Below are positions 54,582 through 62,959 of a stretch of DNA of 64,000 nt, piece by piece; the first letter of the stretch is position 1; the number at the start of each line of letters is the position of its first letter. This stretch comes from Alphaproteobacteria bacterium. Lineage in GTDB: Bacteria > Pseudomonadota > Alphaproteobacteria > Rhodobacterales > Rhodobacteraceae. The notes below the pieces were generated by a model, which searched no databases, had not been told where the DNA came from, and saw only the letters and a list, made by a program, of their open reading frames with translations. The position numbers and the translations under genes are program-made. The stretch spans positions 104,488 through 168,487 of the forward strand of contig JAUHVK010000007.1 of the NCBI GenBank assembly GCA_030425145.1, read 5' to 3'.

Positions 54582-55766
54582 TCAGGCCGGGCACGGCGCG
54601 GTGTCGGGATGAACCGTCCGACGGGGCGCGGGGCGGGGCTCCGGGCGGGGTGACGGTCCGCCGGAGGACTTGCTTTCCGACCGGAACTCTTGGGCGCGGT
54701 GGGCCATCAGCGCGTCGTTCCAGTCCGCGTGCATGACCCCCCCGACTTCCATCGGCGGGATGTATCGTACGAGAACATCGCTTTCGATCTCGCCGTCGTC
54801 TTTCAACTCTTGTATCCCTGACATGATCTTAGCCGCATATGCCATCCCAGCCGCGTCTTGATGCGTCGCGATGATGACAGATTTTGTTCCGTTCTTGGTC
54901 TTGCGCAGTATGCCCTGCACCGCGTACCGCTCAGCACCAGATCGGACGGCGATGTAGCTGACCTGCGGACCGTCTTCGCGTCTAACTTCGGTCCGGAGGA
55001 TTTCGTAAGAGATGGCGTCAAGTGGGCTCTCAGTGATGACAACCGGCGCGCCCTGATCTCCCCTCGTATGCCAGACACCGGCCCGTGCGTCCTTCGCGTA
55101 GCGCCGGTAGCTCTTCGCGCCGGGCTCTGGCGGGAGGTTCCGATCTTCATAGCCGGCATAGAACGGATTACCGTCATCATCGTATGCAACAAGTGGGAAC
55201 CTGGCGTTACGAAAGTTATCTGTCGTCACAGCGAACGTACGATCGAAGATCTCGGGCAGTTCCCTGACCCCACGCTCCGACATATGCGGGGGAAGGCGAT
55301 CGCCCACCCGCCAGACCCGTGCGCCGGTCTTGAAAGCGGCCAGCACCTCGTCCGATGTCTTGTATGACCTGCCCGAGAAGGCCGAGTCCGGACCAGTGGA
55401 AGGGGAAGTGTCGGGGGTGGGTGCTGATGCGGGCGAGATCGAGATCGAGGTCGGGGCCGAGGTTCCTGTCAGGGAGCGAAGGAGCTGACGGGCTTTCCCG
55501 ATGCTCCCTGCTTCATCGATAGCAAGATCGACAACCGTGCCGGCAGTGCGGCCGCCAGGGCCCTCACCGGAGAAGGCCTTCCACATCCACGCGTTCGAGC
55601 CCTTAAAAGGGGCGATCTTCATGCTTCCCTTCTTCAGCTTTCCGTTATGCTTGTCTGCAGTCTTCATGACCTGCCATCCCATGGCCACGGCGAGGTCGAC
55701 GATCGGCTTCTGCTTGAACGCCTCAAGCTCTGCTTTTGCGGCTTCTTTATCATATGTTGACGTCAT
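54582..55766 (-). CDS. DUF3991/TOPRIM domain protein (primase-like)
   Basis: 394 residues from ATG 55766 (AGGAGGACC upstream). The N-terminus (AMGWQVMKTADKHNGKLKKG, then AWMWKAFSGEGPGG) resembles DUF3991-type primase-linked regions. The TOPRIM core follows: VVITESPLDAISYEIL (Glu) near residue 255 and VIIATHQDAAGMAYA near 310, where a His replaces the first Asp of the usual DxD. The C-terminus is Pro/Arg/Ser-rich. It probably acts in phage DNA replication; the altered DxD leaves catalysis uncertain. Confidence 0.72.
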   Translation of the reverse strand: MTSTYDKEAAKAELEAFKQKPIVDLAVAMGWQVMKTADKHNGKLKKGSMKIAPFKGSNAWMWKAFSGEGPGGRTAGTVVDLAIDEAGSIGKARQLLRSLTGTSAPTSISISPASAPTPDTSPSTGPDSAFSGRSYKTSDEVLAAFKTGARVWRVGDRLPPHMSERGVRELPEIFDRTFAVTTDNFRNARFPLVAYDDDGNPFYAGYEDRNLPPEPGAKSYRRYAKDARAGVWHTRGDQGAPVVITESPLDAISYEILRTEVRREDGPQVSYIAVRSGAERYAVQGILRKTKNGTKSVIIATHQDAAGMAYAAKIMSGIQELKDDGEIESDVLVRYIPPMEVGGVMHADWNDALMAHRAQEFRSESKSSGGPSPRPEPRPAPRRTVHPDTAPCPA

Positions 55767-55843
55767 CTGGTCCTCCTGACGTTCATCGAAAAAAATGGGG
55801 GGTGGTGGGAGGGGGCGACCCCTCCCGGTCCGGTCAGTTCCGG

Positions 55844-56443
55844 TCACTCGTCGCCATCTTCAGCGCCGGTGCCGTAGCGATCTTCAAGCGCTTCGCGGCT
55901 GAAGTTCCGGTTGTAGTAGCTCATGGCTTCATCAGCGAGACACCGGACCCGGTCGGGCATCCGCTCATGACCGCGACCGTAGAAATCAATACCCTCTTCA
56001 AGCGCGTAAGCTTTCGCGATGGCGGTGTAGCTGGCGCCGGTCAGCGCATGCAGCAGCGAGTAGACGAGAACGTCTGAGCAGGATACGAACGTCGACGGCG
56101 CAAGGGGCTCATCGAAACGAGCGACCGCATCCATCAAGAAATCGAGATCGAGATGATCAGCTTCAACACGAACATTCCGATAAGCGCTAAAGCTGAAGTT
56201 GAAGAAGTCGTCCGGCTCGCCGGTCTCGGGGTGCAGCTCCTCGGTCACCTGTCCAACGACGATCTCGCCGTCGCGGAGCGTGAGGGTCACGCTAAACTCA
56301 GTAGACAGACGCATAAGAGCGAACGGCTGAACGATCTTCCGGATCTCTTCAGCGAAGTACGACAGAGTCTCAGTCGAGACGAGCGACGCGGCGGTCGCGG
56401 CGATGATCCGCTTCGCGGCATTTTCAACAACGTTGTCAAACAT
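55844..56443 (-). CDS. Unknown phage early protein
   Basis: 199 residues from ATG 56443 (AGAAGGACC upstream). Helical N-terminus (NVVENAAKRIIAATAASLVS), a beta stretch (EFSVTLTLRDGEIVVGQV) and an acidic C-terminus (GTGAEDGDE). No family recognised. It is the first gene of a two-gene unit behind leader element B, like the unknown gene behind element A. Confidence 0.7.
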   Translation of the reverse strand: MFDNVVENAAKRIIAATAASLVSTETLSYFAEEIRKIVQPFALMRLSTEFSVTLTLRDGEIVVGQVTEELHPETGEPDDFFNFSFSAYRNVRVEADHLDLDFLMDAVARFDEPLAPSTFVSCSDVLVYSLLHALTGASYTAIAKAYALEEGIDFYGRGHERMPDRVRCLADEAMSYYNRNFSREALEDRYGTGAEDGDE

Positions 56444-56522
56444 TTTCTGGTCCTTCTGTTGACATGCGCTTCATTGCGCAGGAGCAAAATCGCACAACGC
56501 GAAGAAGGCTCATACACGCCCA

Positions 56523-56584
56523 GAGTCGTTCTAATATAAATACGCCAGTCTCAGGGCCTCGGAGGCCTCAAAAAGTTATATCAA
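56523..56584 (-). promoter_or_regulatory. 62-bp leader element, copy B
   Basis: On the minus strand it starts TTGATATAACTTTTT (15 bases identical to copy A), then GAGGCCTCCGAGGCCCTGA, GCGTATTTATATTAGAAC and GACTC. The GGCCTCCGAGGCC part is a near-perfect inverted repeat. It begins just at the end of the large terminase gene and drives the cassette 56443-54582 in the same direction. Confidence 0.65.
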
Positions 56585-58569
56585 GTCCAGAAACCGGAGG
56601 CGGTCCGACGCCGCTTTCTGTGATTCGCTGGGGGTGCTGGGGGAGCGGCTGCGGCCGGATCGGGCGCGCCGGTGCCGGGCGCGGTGACCGGGAGACGGAC
56701 CCCGCGTGAGCGCAGGCTTTCTAGCGCGGCGATCGCGTAGACCCTCGTGTCGAGCGCCTCGTTCCGGTTCCGCCCGGGGCGCTTTTTCCATATCGAGGCC
56801 GGCCGGCCGTTGCGCTGCACGATGACACGGCGCTCGGCGGTGATCATGTCGAACCAGCTCTTGTCTCGATTCGCGGGCACGTGCATGTAACCCGGACCCG
56901 GCTGCGTGACCGCCAAGTGCTTCTCGATCCGGTCTTTCGCGCTGAGAGATCCGAGGCTGTAGATCTGGCCGCCGTTGGACGCCTTCGATGCACCGTGGCG
57001 AGGCCAGATGGGTTTTCGCGACCCGCCCTCTTCGGAGGCCGACTTGATAGCGAAGACGTTGCGACGAAGGCGCGGCCGGGCGAAGGCCACAACCGAGTCC
57101 GTCAGGTACCCCGCGTCGATCGCGCAGGCCTGTATATATAGAGGTGTCCCGTCCGCCCGGTGCAGGGGGGTCTGCAGAAGCTCGTCAAGGGCGCGCCAGA
57201 CGTGGTCTTGCGACGGATCACCCTCAAGTCTGACATAGTCGAGGGACCAGCTCTCGTCGCCGTCGCCCCAGCCGACGATCTCGCCTTCGAGGCGATCACC
57301 CTGGACATCAAATCCACAGGTGATGATCTTGACCCCGTCCGGAACGCCATTCCAAGGCGGCTCGACGCGCGCGGCCAGCTGATCGGGCTCCGGGATCCCG
57401 CCCTCTTCCACGTCCTCGGCGAAGGTCTCGGCGAGGCGGGTGTTCGTGAACGCCTTCAGCCGCTCCCGGTCGCCCTGGCAGTTCAACCAGTTGCTCACCA
57501 GCTTCTCGAGGCTCCCCCACGGGCTGTAGAGGGCCGAGGCGCGGAAACCGGCGTGCGTGTTCGGCACGGCGCGCTTGCCGCACTCCGTACAGAGGGCGCG
57601 GCCTTCCGCATCCCAGTTCCGGGTCTCTTCGGGGTGCTGATCGAGATCACAGCATGTGAAGCTGCGCGTTTGCCTCCACCGGATCCCGTGCGGGGTGGTC
57701 AGCACCCGGCGCCGGTCTGCCTCGGACCAGAGCACGCCGCAGCCTGGACACATCAGCGCGGCGATCGACGGATCCGACCGGCCCTCCGCGTCTTTGAAGT
57801 GCACGTCGGACCACTGGAAATGAAATTCGTGGGAGCAGTGGGGGCACGGCACATAGGCCTTCCGCTGATCGCTCCGGAGATATTCCGCCTCGATCCGGCT
57901 GTGGCCGGTCACGGTGGGCGAACAGACCCGGACCGACAGGCTATTCATAGGAAAGGTTTCGGTCCGCTCCTCCGCCAGGAGAACCGGGTCGCCCTCTTTC
58001 GTCGCGCTGTACTTATCGATCTCATCCATGAGCACGACTCTGATCGCCCTCATAGCTAGGTTTGTCGGAGATCCGGCGGATGAAACCGCGAGGAACCCGC
58101 CGCTGAACCGCTTGAAGCTCAGCGTGTTGTCGGAGCTGCGGGTCTTGAATGCCGCCCGGCCCCCGAACGCGCGCAGAAGCTCGGGCGTCCCCTGGACCAT
58201 GGGGCTTACCCGCTCTTTCACGAAAGCCTGCGCGAAATCTTCCTTTGGCTGGAGAAGGAGCATTGGAGCCGGGTCCAGGTGCGCGTGGTAGCCGAGGACG
58301 TTCTCCAACACGGTCGTCTTCATGAGCTGCGTCGCGCTCAGCACCGTGAGCTTCCGGACACCCTTCTCTGACGCGGCTCGCATCGGCCCGCGCGCGACCT
58401 CGACGGTCGAGGTGCGGAATCTTCCGCCGGTGGATCCGGCAGAGCGGGAGAGGCGCCGGTATGTGTCCGCCCATTCGTCGACGGTCATGCGCGGCGGAGG
58501 CTTGAGAGCGGCACGCCGGCGCTCTCGGATCGCTTCGCGCAGGCGGTCAATGTTGCGGGTCAGGTCCAT
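56581..58569 (-). CDS. Terminase large subunit (gpA family)
   Basis: 662 residues. DEWADTYRRLSRSAG near the N-terminus, LSATQLMKTTVLENVLGYH (adenine/Walker A region), VLMDEIDKY (Walker B) near residue 192, and Cys-rich CPHCSHEF, CPGCGVLW and CTECGKRA segments match the lambda gpA/GpA-like family. The nuclease domain includes ITCGFDVQGDRLEGEIVGW. It powers DNA packaging and cuts concatemers. The stop lies within four bases of leader element B. Confidence 0.92.
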   Translation of the reverse strand: MDLTRNIDRLREAIRERRRAALKPPPRMTVDEWADTYRRLSRSAGSTGGRFRTSTVEVARGPMRAASEKGVRKLTVLSATQLMKTTVLENVLGYHAHLDPAPMLLLQPKEDFAQAFVKERVSPMVQGTPELLRAFGGRAAFKTRSSDNTLSFKRFSGGFLAVSSAGSPTNLAMRAIRVVLMDEIDKYSATKEGDPVLLAEERTETFPMNSLSVRVCSPTVTGHSRIEAEYLRSDQRKAYVPCPHCSHEFHFQWSDVHFKDAEGRSDPSIAALMCPGCGVLWSEADRRRVLTTPHGIRWRQTRSFTCCDLDQHPEETRNWDAEGRALCTECGKRAVPNTHAGFRASALYSPWGSLEKLVSNWLNCQGDRERLKAFTNTRLAETFAEDVEEGGIPEPDQLAARVEPPWNGVPDGVKIITCGFDVQGDRLEGEIVGWGDGDESWSLDYVRLEGDPSQDHVWRALDELLQTPLHRADGTPLYIQACAIDAGYLTDSVVAFARPRLRRNVFAIKSASEEGGSRKPIWPRHGASKASNGGQIYSLGSLSAKDRIEKHLAVTQPGPGYMHVPANRDKSWFDMITAERRVIVQRNGRPASIWKKRPGRNRNEALDTRVYAIAALESLRSRGVRLPVTAPGTGAPDPAAAAPPAPPANHRKRRRTASGFWT

Positions 58570-59162
58570 CAGTCCGCCAGCGCCTCGTCTTCATCCTGGG
58601 AGAACCGGTCTTCACCAGTTGCGGCAAGTCGCGCGATCTCCCTGGGTTCCGACAGGAGGCTCAGGACGGCGGAGACCTCCTCGGATACGCGATCCGCGAT
58701 GTCGGCAGGATCGGTGATCCCGGAAAGCGGCACGGCGAGGCGGCCAGCAAGGTTCAGCAGTCCGGCCCGAACCTCGGCCAGCTCCATCTCGACTACCTCT
58801 GCCACGGCGTCGATCTCAACGATCTGCTGCGCCGCTTTCCGGGCGTCGATCTCCGCCATGTCCGCCTGGTATTTAGTCTTGCGCGCCCGCTCTGCTTCGA
58901 AGTCGTGCACTTCTCCTGCAACCAGCCCGCCGGCCTCACCGATCGCTTGTCGGACTTTCCTGTCTACTTGCCATTCCATGAGCTCCGTCAAGCGGATCCG
59001 GGTCCCACCTTTCGCGCCGCGACCGCCCTTGAACGCGACCGGCGCGCCCTGGCCGATGACCTTGCGGAGCGCCTCATACGTGAGACCCAGCGCAGCCGCC
59101 GCGTCCCGGAGCGTCATGCTGCCGTCCGGGTGTAGCTGGAGCTGCTGCAGTTCGTCGGTCAT
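58569..59162 (-). CDS. Terminase small subunit (Nu1-like)
   Basis: 197 residues from ATG 59162. A TTG at 59168 is a fair alternative, since the AGGACC SD lies only two bases before it, as before some other genes here. The N-terminal HTH (TLRDAAAALGLTYEALRKVI) binds the packaging site. A coiled-coil middle (EVHDFEAERARKTKYQADM) and acidic C-terminus contact the large subunit. Its stop overlaps the large-subunit start by one base. Confidence 0.85.
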   Translation of the reverse strand: MTDELQQLQLHPDGSMTLRDAAAALGLTYEALRKVIGQGAPVAFKGGRGAKGGTRIRLTELMEWQVDRKVRQAIGEAGGLVAGEVHDFEAERARKTKYQADMAEIDARKAAQQIVEIDAVAEVVEMELAEVRAGLLNLAGRLAVPLSGITDPADIADRVSEEVSAVLSLLSEPREIARLAATGEDRFSQDEDEALAD

Positions 59163-59323
59163 GGTCAATCGGTCCTACTGTTGCATGAAAACCACGGTTT
59201 GGCGGGTCGTAGCTGGGAAACCTCCGCGCTCGGGGGAATAACCACGAAGCAGGGGTGCCCGAGGAGGACCCGCGCGCCCCGCAGATTCATTTTCGCATGC
59301 TATGATCGAGATCGGCGCGGCCC

Positions 59324-59986
59324 TCACCGGAGATCGCGCGGCAGCCGCTCGTCAGGATCGGTCAGGAAGCGGCGTGTCCAGTACCGCAGCTGCCGGCGAA
59401 GGCGGTCCCGCCCGAGGTCCTGCCACACCTCGAGGAGGTGGAGCGACTGCCGGTTCTGACGGTCGCGCTCGAACAGCGCGAAGAGACGGACGCGCCGGTT
59501 CCGGTCGTACCTCTGCCAAAGGCCGACGGGGCTGCCCGCGCGGTTGAGGTCGCCGAAGAAATACTTCCCGACCCGCCCGCGCGTGCCCTGGATCGTCTGA
59601 GCCAGGAGAGCAGCTTTCGAGCTCGGGCGCAGGTGCGCGCGCTTGACGATGTTGCCGAACCTGTCGAACGCCTCGGGCGCGACCGGGCGGCTCGTGAACT
59701 CGTCCGGCATGCCGAACTGCAACTTTCGCAAAAACCCGTTGATAGCGGGTATCGCGCGCAGGACCGCGCCGAGATCCCGTCCGCGCGCTTGATCTACCCG
59801 GAACGACGAGGGCTTGGCGGTGCGGCGCGTGGGCCGGTCGAGCTGCTGTTCAAGCAGATCGGGCGTGCGCTCGCGCAGGTAGAACGCGGCGGAATTCGCG
59901 GCCCGGCGGGCGACGTCGGGGTAGCGGCGCGAGATCGCGCGGGAGCGGCGCAGGATGCGGCTTATGTCGGCGGTGATGGTCAGCAT
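59324..59986 (-). CDS. Unknown phage structural-type protein
   Basis: 220 residues from ATG 59986. The product is very basic (Arg-rich), with LRRSRAISRRYPDVARRAAN and FGDLNRAGSPVGLWQRYD. The latter could suggest a head-tail or minor virion protein. There is no good SD, so the start is uncertain; a longer frame to 60121 exists. It lies upstream of the terminase genes in the same direction. Confidence 0.5.
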   Translation of the reverse strand: MLTITADISRILRRSRAISRRYPDVARRAANSAAFYLRERTPDLLEQQLDRPTRRTAKPSSFRVDQARGRDLGAVLRAIPAINGFLRKLQFGMPDEFTSRPVAPEAFDRFGNIVKRAHLRPSSKAALLAQTIQGTRGRVGKYFFGDLNRAGSPVGLWQRYDRNRRVRLFALFERDRQNRQSLHLLEVWQDLGRDRLRRQLRYWTRRFLTDPDERLPRDLR

Positions 59987-60482
59987 GCCCGCAGCATAGA
60001 CTGGCGCTGAGAGGGGCCGTGCGGCGCCCTGCGGCGGCGAAAATGGCGCGCGGGGGTCGGGGGATGGGACTAGTGATACACTAGAAGACTCGAGCGAGAC
60101 GGGATGGGTGCGTTCAAGCACCCACTCCCGCTCTCGTCTCGACGTCTCTGTTTTTTTGGTTTTGTGGTCTTTTCTTGATAAAGAAAAGAATACTAGGCCT
60201 AGTGTATTTTATTAAATACACACTAGTGTCGTAGAGCAAACAGTGAAGCGCTTGAGCGCGCTCCATGTTTGTCTACGACTAAGTTACTAGTGGAAATGGC
60301 CTCAAAATTTTCGCTGTCAAGGGGTCTGAAACATTTTGTTACCAGACAGCGTTCGAGGCCACGGACGAGAGCGGACGAGTGGAAAGGGAAAACCTGGGCA
60401 AAATCCCTTCTGTTTCAACTCAAGAACAAGCGTAAGCGGCTTCACCGCACGAGTCTATAAAAGAGCATGCTAACGCTCGACT
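59987..60482. other. Palindrome-rich control region
   Basis: 496 bases with no convincing gene. It holds CTAGTG-ATA-CACTAG (60070-60084), a stem TGGGTGC/GCACCCA (60105-60124), ACTAGGCCTAGT (60192-60203), GTGTATTT/AAATACAC (60202-60221), ACACTAGTGT (60220-60229) and a long inverted repeat GTCGTAGA-CAAACA (60228-60242/60266-60279) around a GCGC-TTGA-GCGC hairpin. A basic 54-residue frame (60296-60460) has no SD. It is likely an origin, operator cluster or structured RNA between divergent units. Confidence 0.6.
60373..60398 (+). repeat. Dispersed 26-nt element, copy b
   Basis: GGACGAGTGGAAAGGGAAAA then CCTGGG; the first bases differ from the other copies by one change. It is non-coding, 85 bases upstream of the plus-strand early genes. 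Confidence 0.5.
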
Positions 60483-60770
60483 ATGTCACCACCGAACTTG
60501 TCAGACCCCGCACTTCAACGTCTCATCGACGCCGCCGCTGAGCGGGCGGCTGAGCGTGCCGTCGCGCGTGCGTTCGGCAATCTCGGCCTCGATCCCTCCG
60601 ATCCTGATCACATCCGGGAGTGGCACGCTGACCAAGCGTGGACAAGATCCGCGCGAGACGGGAGCCGCAAGATCTCGATGACAGTGAAGACAACGGTGAT
60701 CGGCTCGATCACGACCGCGGTGCTTTTCGCGATCTGGAGAGCGATCCAAGCCACGACCGCCGGCCAGTAA
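60483..60770 (+). CDS. Small phage membrane protein
   Basis: 95 residues. The N-terminal half is helical and charged (AAERAAERAVARAFGNLGLD, DPDHIREWHADQ). A single C-terminal membrane helix follows (VIGSITTAVLFAIWRAI). This resembles small phage proteins sometimes annotated as holin-like; the real lysis cassette is elsewhere. First gene of the right plus-strand unit. Confidence 0.65.
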   Translation: MSPPNLSDPALQRLIDAAAERAAERAVARAFGNLGLDPSDPDHIREWHADQAWTRSARDGSRKISMTVKTTVIGSITTAVLFAIWRAIQATTAGQ

Positions 60771-60838
60771 CCGGACCGCACGGCCCATAAAGTCCGCGTT
60801 GTAAAGTCTTTTCAACGGCTTAACGAAAGGACTTCACG

Positions 60839-62155
60839 ATGCCCGACCCCCGCCCCCCGATCCCGCGCAGGATCCTGCTCGCCCTCGCCGCTGGCGACAT
60901 GACGCTCTTGGAAGCTCAGCGCGAAACCGGTCTCAAGAAGAACAAGCTCTTCCGGAGCCTCGCAAAAATGGTCCTCGCCGGCGACGCCCCGGACGATCTC
61001 CTGCGCTACGCTTCGATCAAATCCGTCTACGACACGCTGGACCCCGCGCTGGTCCCGACTGCCGAGGCGGGCGAGGTCGCCGCGCTCCGCCGCAAGCTCC
61101 GTGAAGCCCAGACCCGGGCGCGGGATGCGGAAGAGAAAGCGCGCGACGAGAACGCCTTGGCGGAGATCATCGCCGGCCTGACCGCCGCCCCCGCGAACCC
61201 GCCAGCATGGGTCACTGACAGCGTCGATCACATCGTGAACGGCAAGACCGCCAGCGTGCCCATCCTGTGTCTCGGCGACTGGCACTACGGCGAGCGTGTG
61301 AACCCGTCTGAAGCTGGGGGGTACCAGTTCAACGCGGCAATCGCTGAAGACCGGATCCGCCGCACGATCGAGAAGACCGCCTCTCTCACCCGTGACGCCC
61401 TCGCAGGCTTGGAATATCCTGGCATCGTGTGTGCTCTGCTCGGCGACATGACGTCCGGCGCCCTCCACCCTGAACTCGCGGAGAGCGATGAGTACAGCGT
61501 CTTCATGGCCATCCTTCGGGTGCGCGATCTCATCGTCGGCGCCATCCGCGCCCTGGCCGACGAGTTCGGCAGGGTCTTTGTTCCTACGGCGGTCGGAAAT
61601 CACGGTCGCAGCTTCGACAGGAAACCCCGCGCCAAGGGCTACACCGAGCGCAACAGCGACTGGCTGATCTACCAGCTCGTCGCCCGCGAATTCCAGAACG
61701 ACCCGCGCGTCACTGTGATGATCCCGGACGCCGGCGAGACGGTCTTCCGCGTCTACGGTCGCACTTTCCTGCTCACGCACGGCGATCAGCTGGGCACGCG
61801 TGGCGGCGACGGCATTATAGGCGCGATCGGGCCCGTCATGAGGGGGAGCCTTAAAACGATCAGGTCCGTCCAGAGCCTCGGGATCGATGTCGACCATCTG
61901 ATCGTGGGGCACTGGCACCAGTCCCTCTACCTGCCCAACGTGACCGTGAACGGGGCCCTGAAAGGCCCGGATGAGTACGCGTTGCGCATGCTCCGCGCCC
62001 CGGCTGAAGACCCGTCGCAAACGCTGATGATCCTGCATCCGGAACACGGCGTGACTTTCCGCCAGCCGCTTTTCTTGAAAGACGATGCCTGCCCCGACCG
62101 GACCCGCGAGGCTACAAGCTCCCGCTGGCTCGAGGTGCTCGGAGACGCCGCGTGA
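60839..62155 (+). CDS. Calcineurin-like metallophosphoesterase
   Basis: 438 residues from ATG 60839 (GAAAGGAC upstream). The N-terminal 40 residues look like a HTH (TLLEAQRETGLKKNKLFRSL) and a coiled coil follows (70-105). The metallophosphoesterase core has all five motifs: CLGDWHYG, ALLGDMTSG, VGNHGRSFD, LLTHGDQLG and IVGHWHQSLY. It probably hydrolyses DNA or nucleotide phosphodiesters during early infection, like SbcD-type phage nucleases. Its TGA overlaps the next GTG. Confidence 0.85.
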   Translation: MPDPRPPIPRRILLALAAGDMTLLEAQRETGLKKNKLFRSLAKMVLAGDAPDDLLRYASIKSVYDTLDPALVPTAEAGEVAALRRKLREAQTRARDAEEKARDENALAEIIAGLTAAPANPPAWVTDSVDHIVNGKTASVPILCLGDWHYGERVNPSEAGGYQFNAAIAEDRIRRTIEKTASLTRDALAGLEYPGIVCALLGDMTSGALHPELAESDEYSVFMAILRVRDLIVGAIRALADEFGRVFVPTAVGNHGRSFDRKPRAKGYTERNSDWLIYQLVAREFQNDPRVTVMIPDAGETVFRVYGRTFLLTHGDQLGTRGGDGIIGAIGPVMRGSLKTIRSVQSLGIDVDHLIVGHWHQSLYLPNVTVNGALKGPDEYALRMLRAPAEDPSQTLMILHPEHGVTFRQPLFLKDDACPDRTREATSSRWLEVLGDAA

Positions 62156-62838
62156 AGACCCGGACCGGCGCAAACGGCGTTGCCCTGCCGCCACTCTCGC
62201 CGCAGAACGCGGCGAAGCGGGTCAGGTCTGCCCGCTACCAGCTCATCAAGTCTAAGACGATCGACGCGGCCCTAGCTCTGCAGAAAGCGGAGCGGGACCA
62301 TCGCGACGCGGTTCGCGATCACCTGAGCCTCGCCGTCAACAACGCGCGCCCCCGGCTCCTGGTCCTGGGCTATGGCCGCCATGGGAAAGACACGGTGGCC
62401 GAGATGCTGCGGGATCTGCACGGGTTCCGGTTCATCTCCTCAAGCGAATTCGTCGGACGGGAATGCATCTGGGATAGCTGGGGTCGAGATCGGTATCCGG
62501 ACTTCGACGCGATGTATGCCGACCGGCACAACCACCGTGAGACGTGGATGGAGCTGATCGCGGCTTACAACACGCCTGACAAGACCCGGACGGCGAGGAC
62601 GATGCTTGAGCGCGGCTATGATCTCTACGTCGGGATGCGCCGGCTCGATGAGCTCGAGGCCAGCCGTCACCTGTTTGACCATGTCATGTGGGTCGACCGG
62701 TCCCAGCACCAGCCGCCCGAGACCGGCAGCATGGATATCACCATGGAGAACGCCCGCACGGATCTGGTCATCGACAACAACGGCACGCTCGACGATCTGC
62801 GAGAACATGTCGCCGCCTTCATCGCTAGCATCACCTGA
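62152..62838 (+). CDS. P-loop nucleotide kinase (dNMP kinase-like)
   Basis: 228 residues from GTG 62152 (GTGA overlap). After a basic helical N-terminus (1-65) comes LLVLGYGRHGKDTVAEML, a P-loop of dNMP/adenylate kinase type, then FRFISSSEF, a lid-like Arg/His-rich region (RDRYPDFDAMYADRHNHRET) and VMWVDRS. T4-like deoxynucleoside monophosphate kinases share this pattern. It would feed dNTP pools for phage replication. Confidence 0.75.
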   Translation: MKTRTGANGVALPPLSPQNAAKRVRSARYQLIKSKTIDAALALQKAERDHRDAVRDHLSLAVNNARPRLLVLGYGRHGKDTVAEMLRDLHGFRFISSSEFVGRECIWDSWGRDRYPDFDAMYADRHNHRETWMELIAAYNTPDKTRTARTMLERGYDLYVGMRRLDELEASRHLFDHVMWVDRSQHQPPETGSMDITMENARTDLVIDNNGTLDDLREHVAAFIASIT

Positions 62839-62892
62839 GCCCGACGCATGCACGCCCTGAAATTCCGCTTCCGCACCACCGCCCACGCATAG

Positions 62893-62919
62893 AAAAAGGC
62901 CGGAACTTTCGCCCCGACC
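62893..62919 (-). terminator. Probable terminator of the minus-strand gene 62960-63805
   Basis: On the minus strand GGTCGG and CCGGCC (with one G-T pair) flank a 10-base loop and are followed by TTTTT. It lies between convergent genes. Confidence 0.55.
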
Positions 62920-62932
62920 TCTCAAGTCTTCA

Positions 62933-62958
62933 CCCCCCGTTTTCCTTTCCACTCGCCC
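62933..62958 (-). repeat. Dispersed 26-nt element, copy c
   Basis: On the minus strand GGGCGAGTGGAAAGGAAAAC then GGGGGG. It starts two bases after the stop of the gene at 62960-63805, between stop and terminator. Confidence 0.55.
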
Positions 62959-62959
62959 C

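Noticed and set aside
60269..60460. Small basic protein gene in the palindrome-rich region
   Set aside because: Starts inside a hairpin, has no SD and its frame crosses the dispersed 26-nt element; left as non-coding.
60812..62194. 460-residue minus-strand frame opposite the metallophosphoesterase
   Set aside because: The plus strand carries all five phosphoesterase motifs, an SD and a GTGA link to the next gene.
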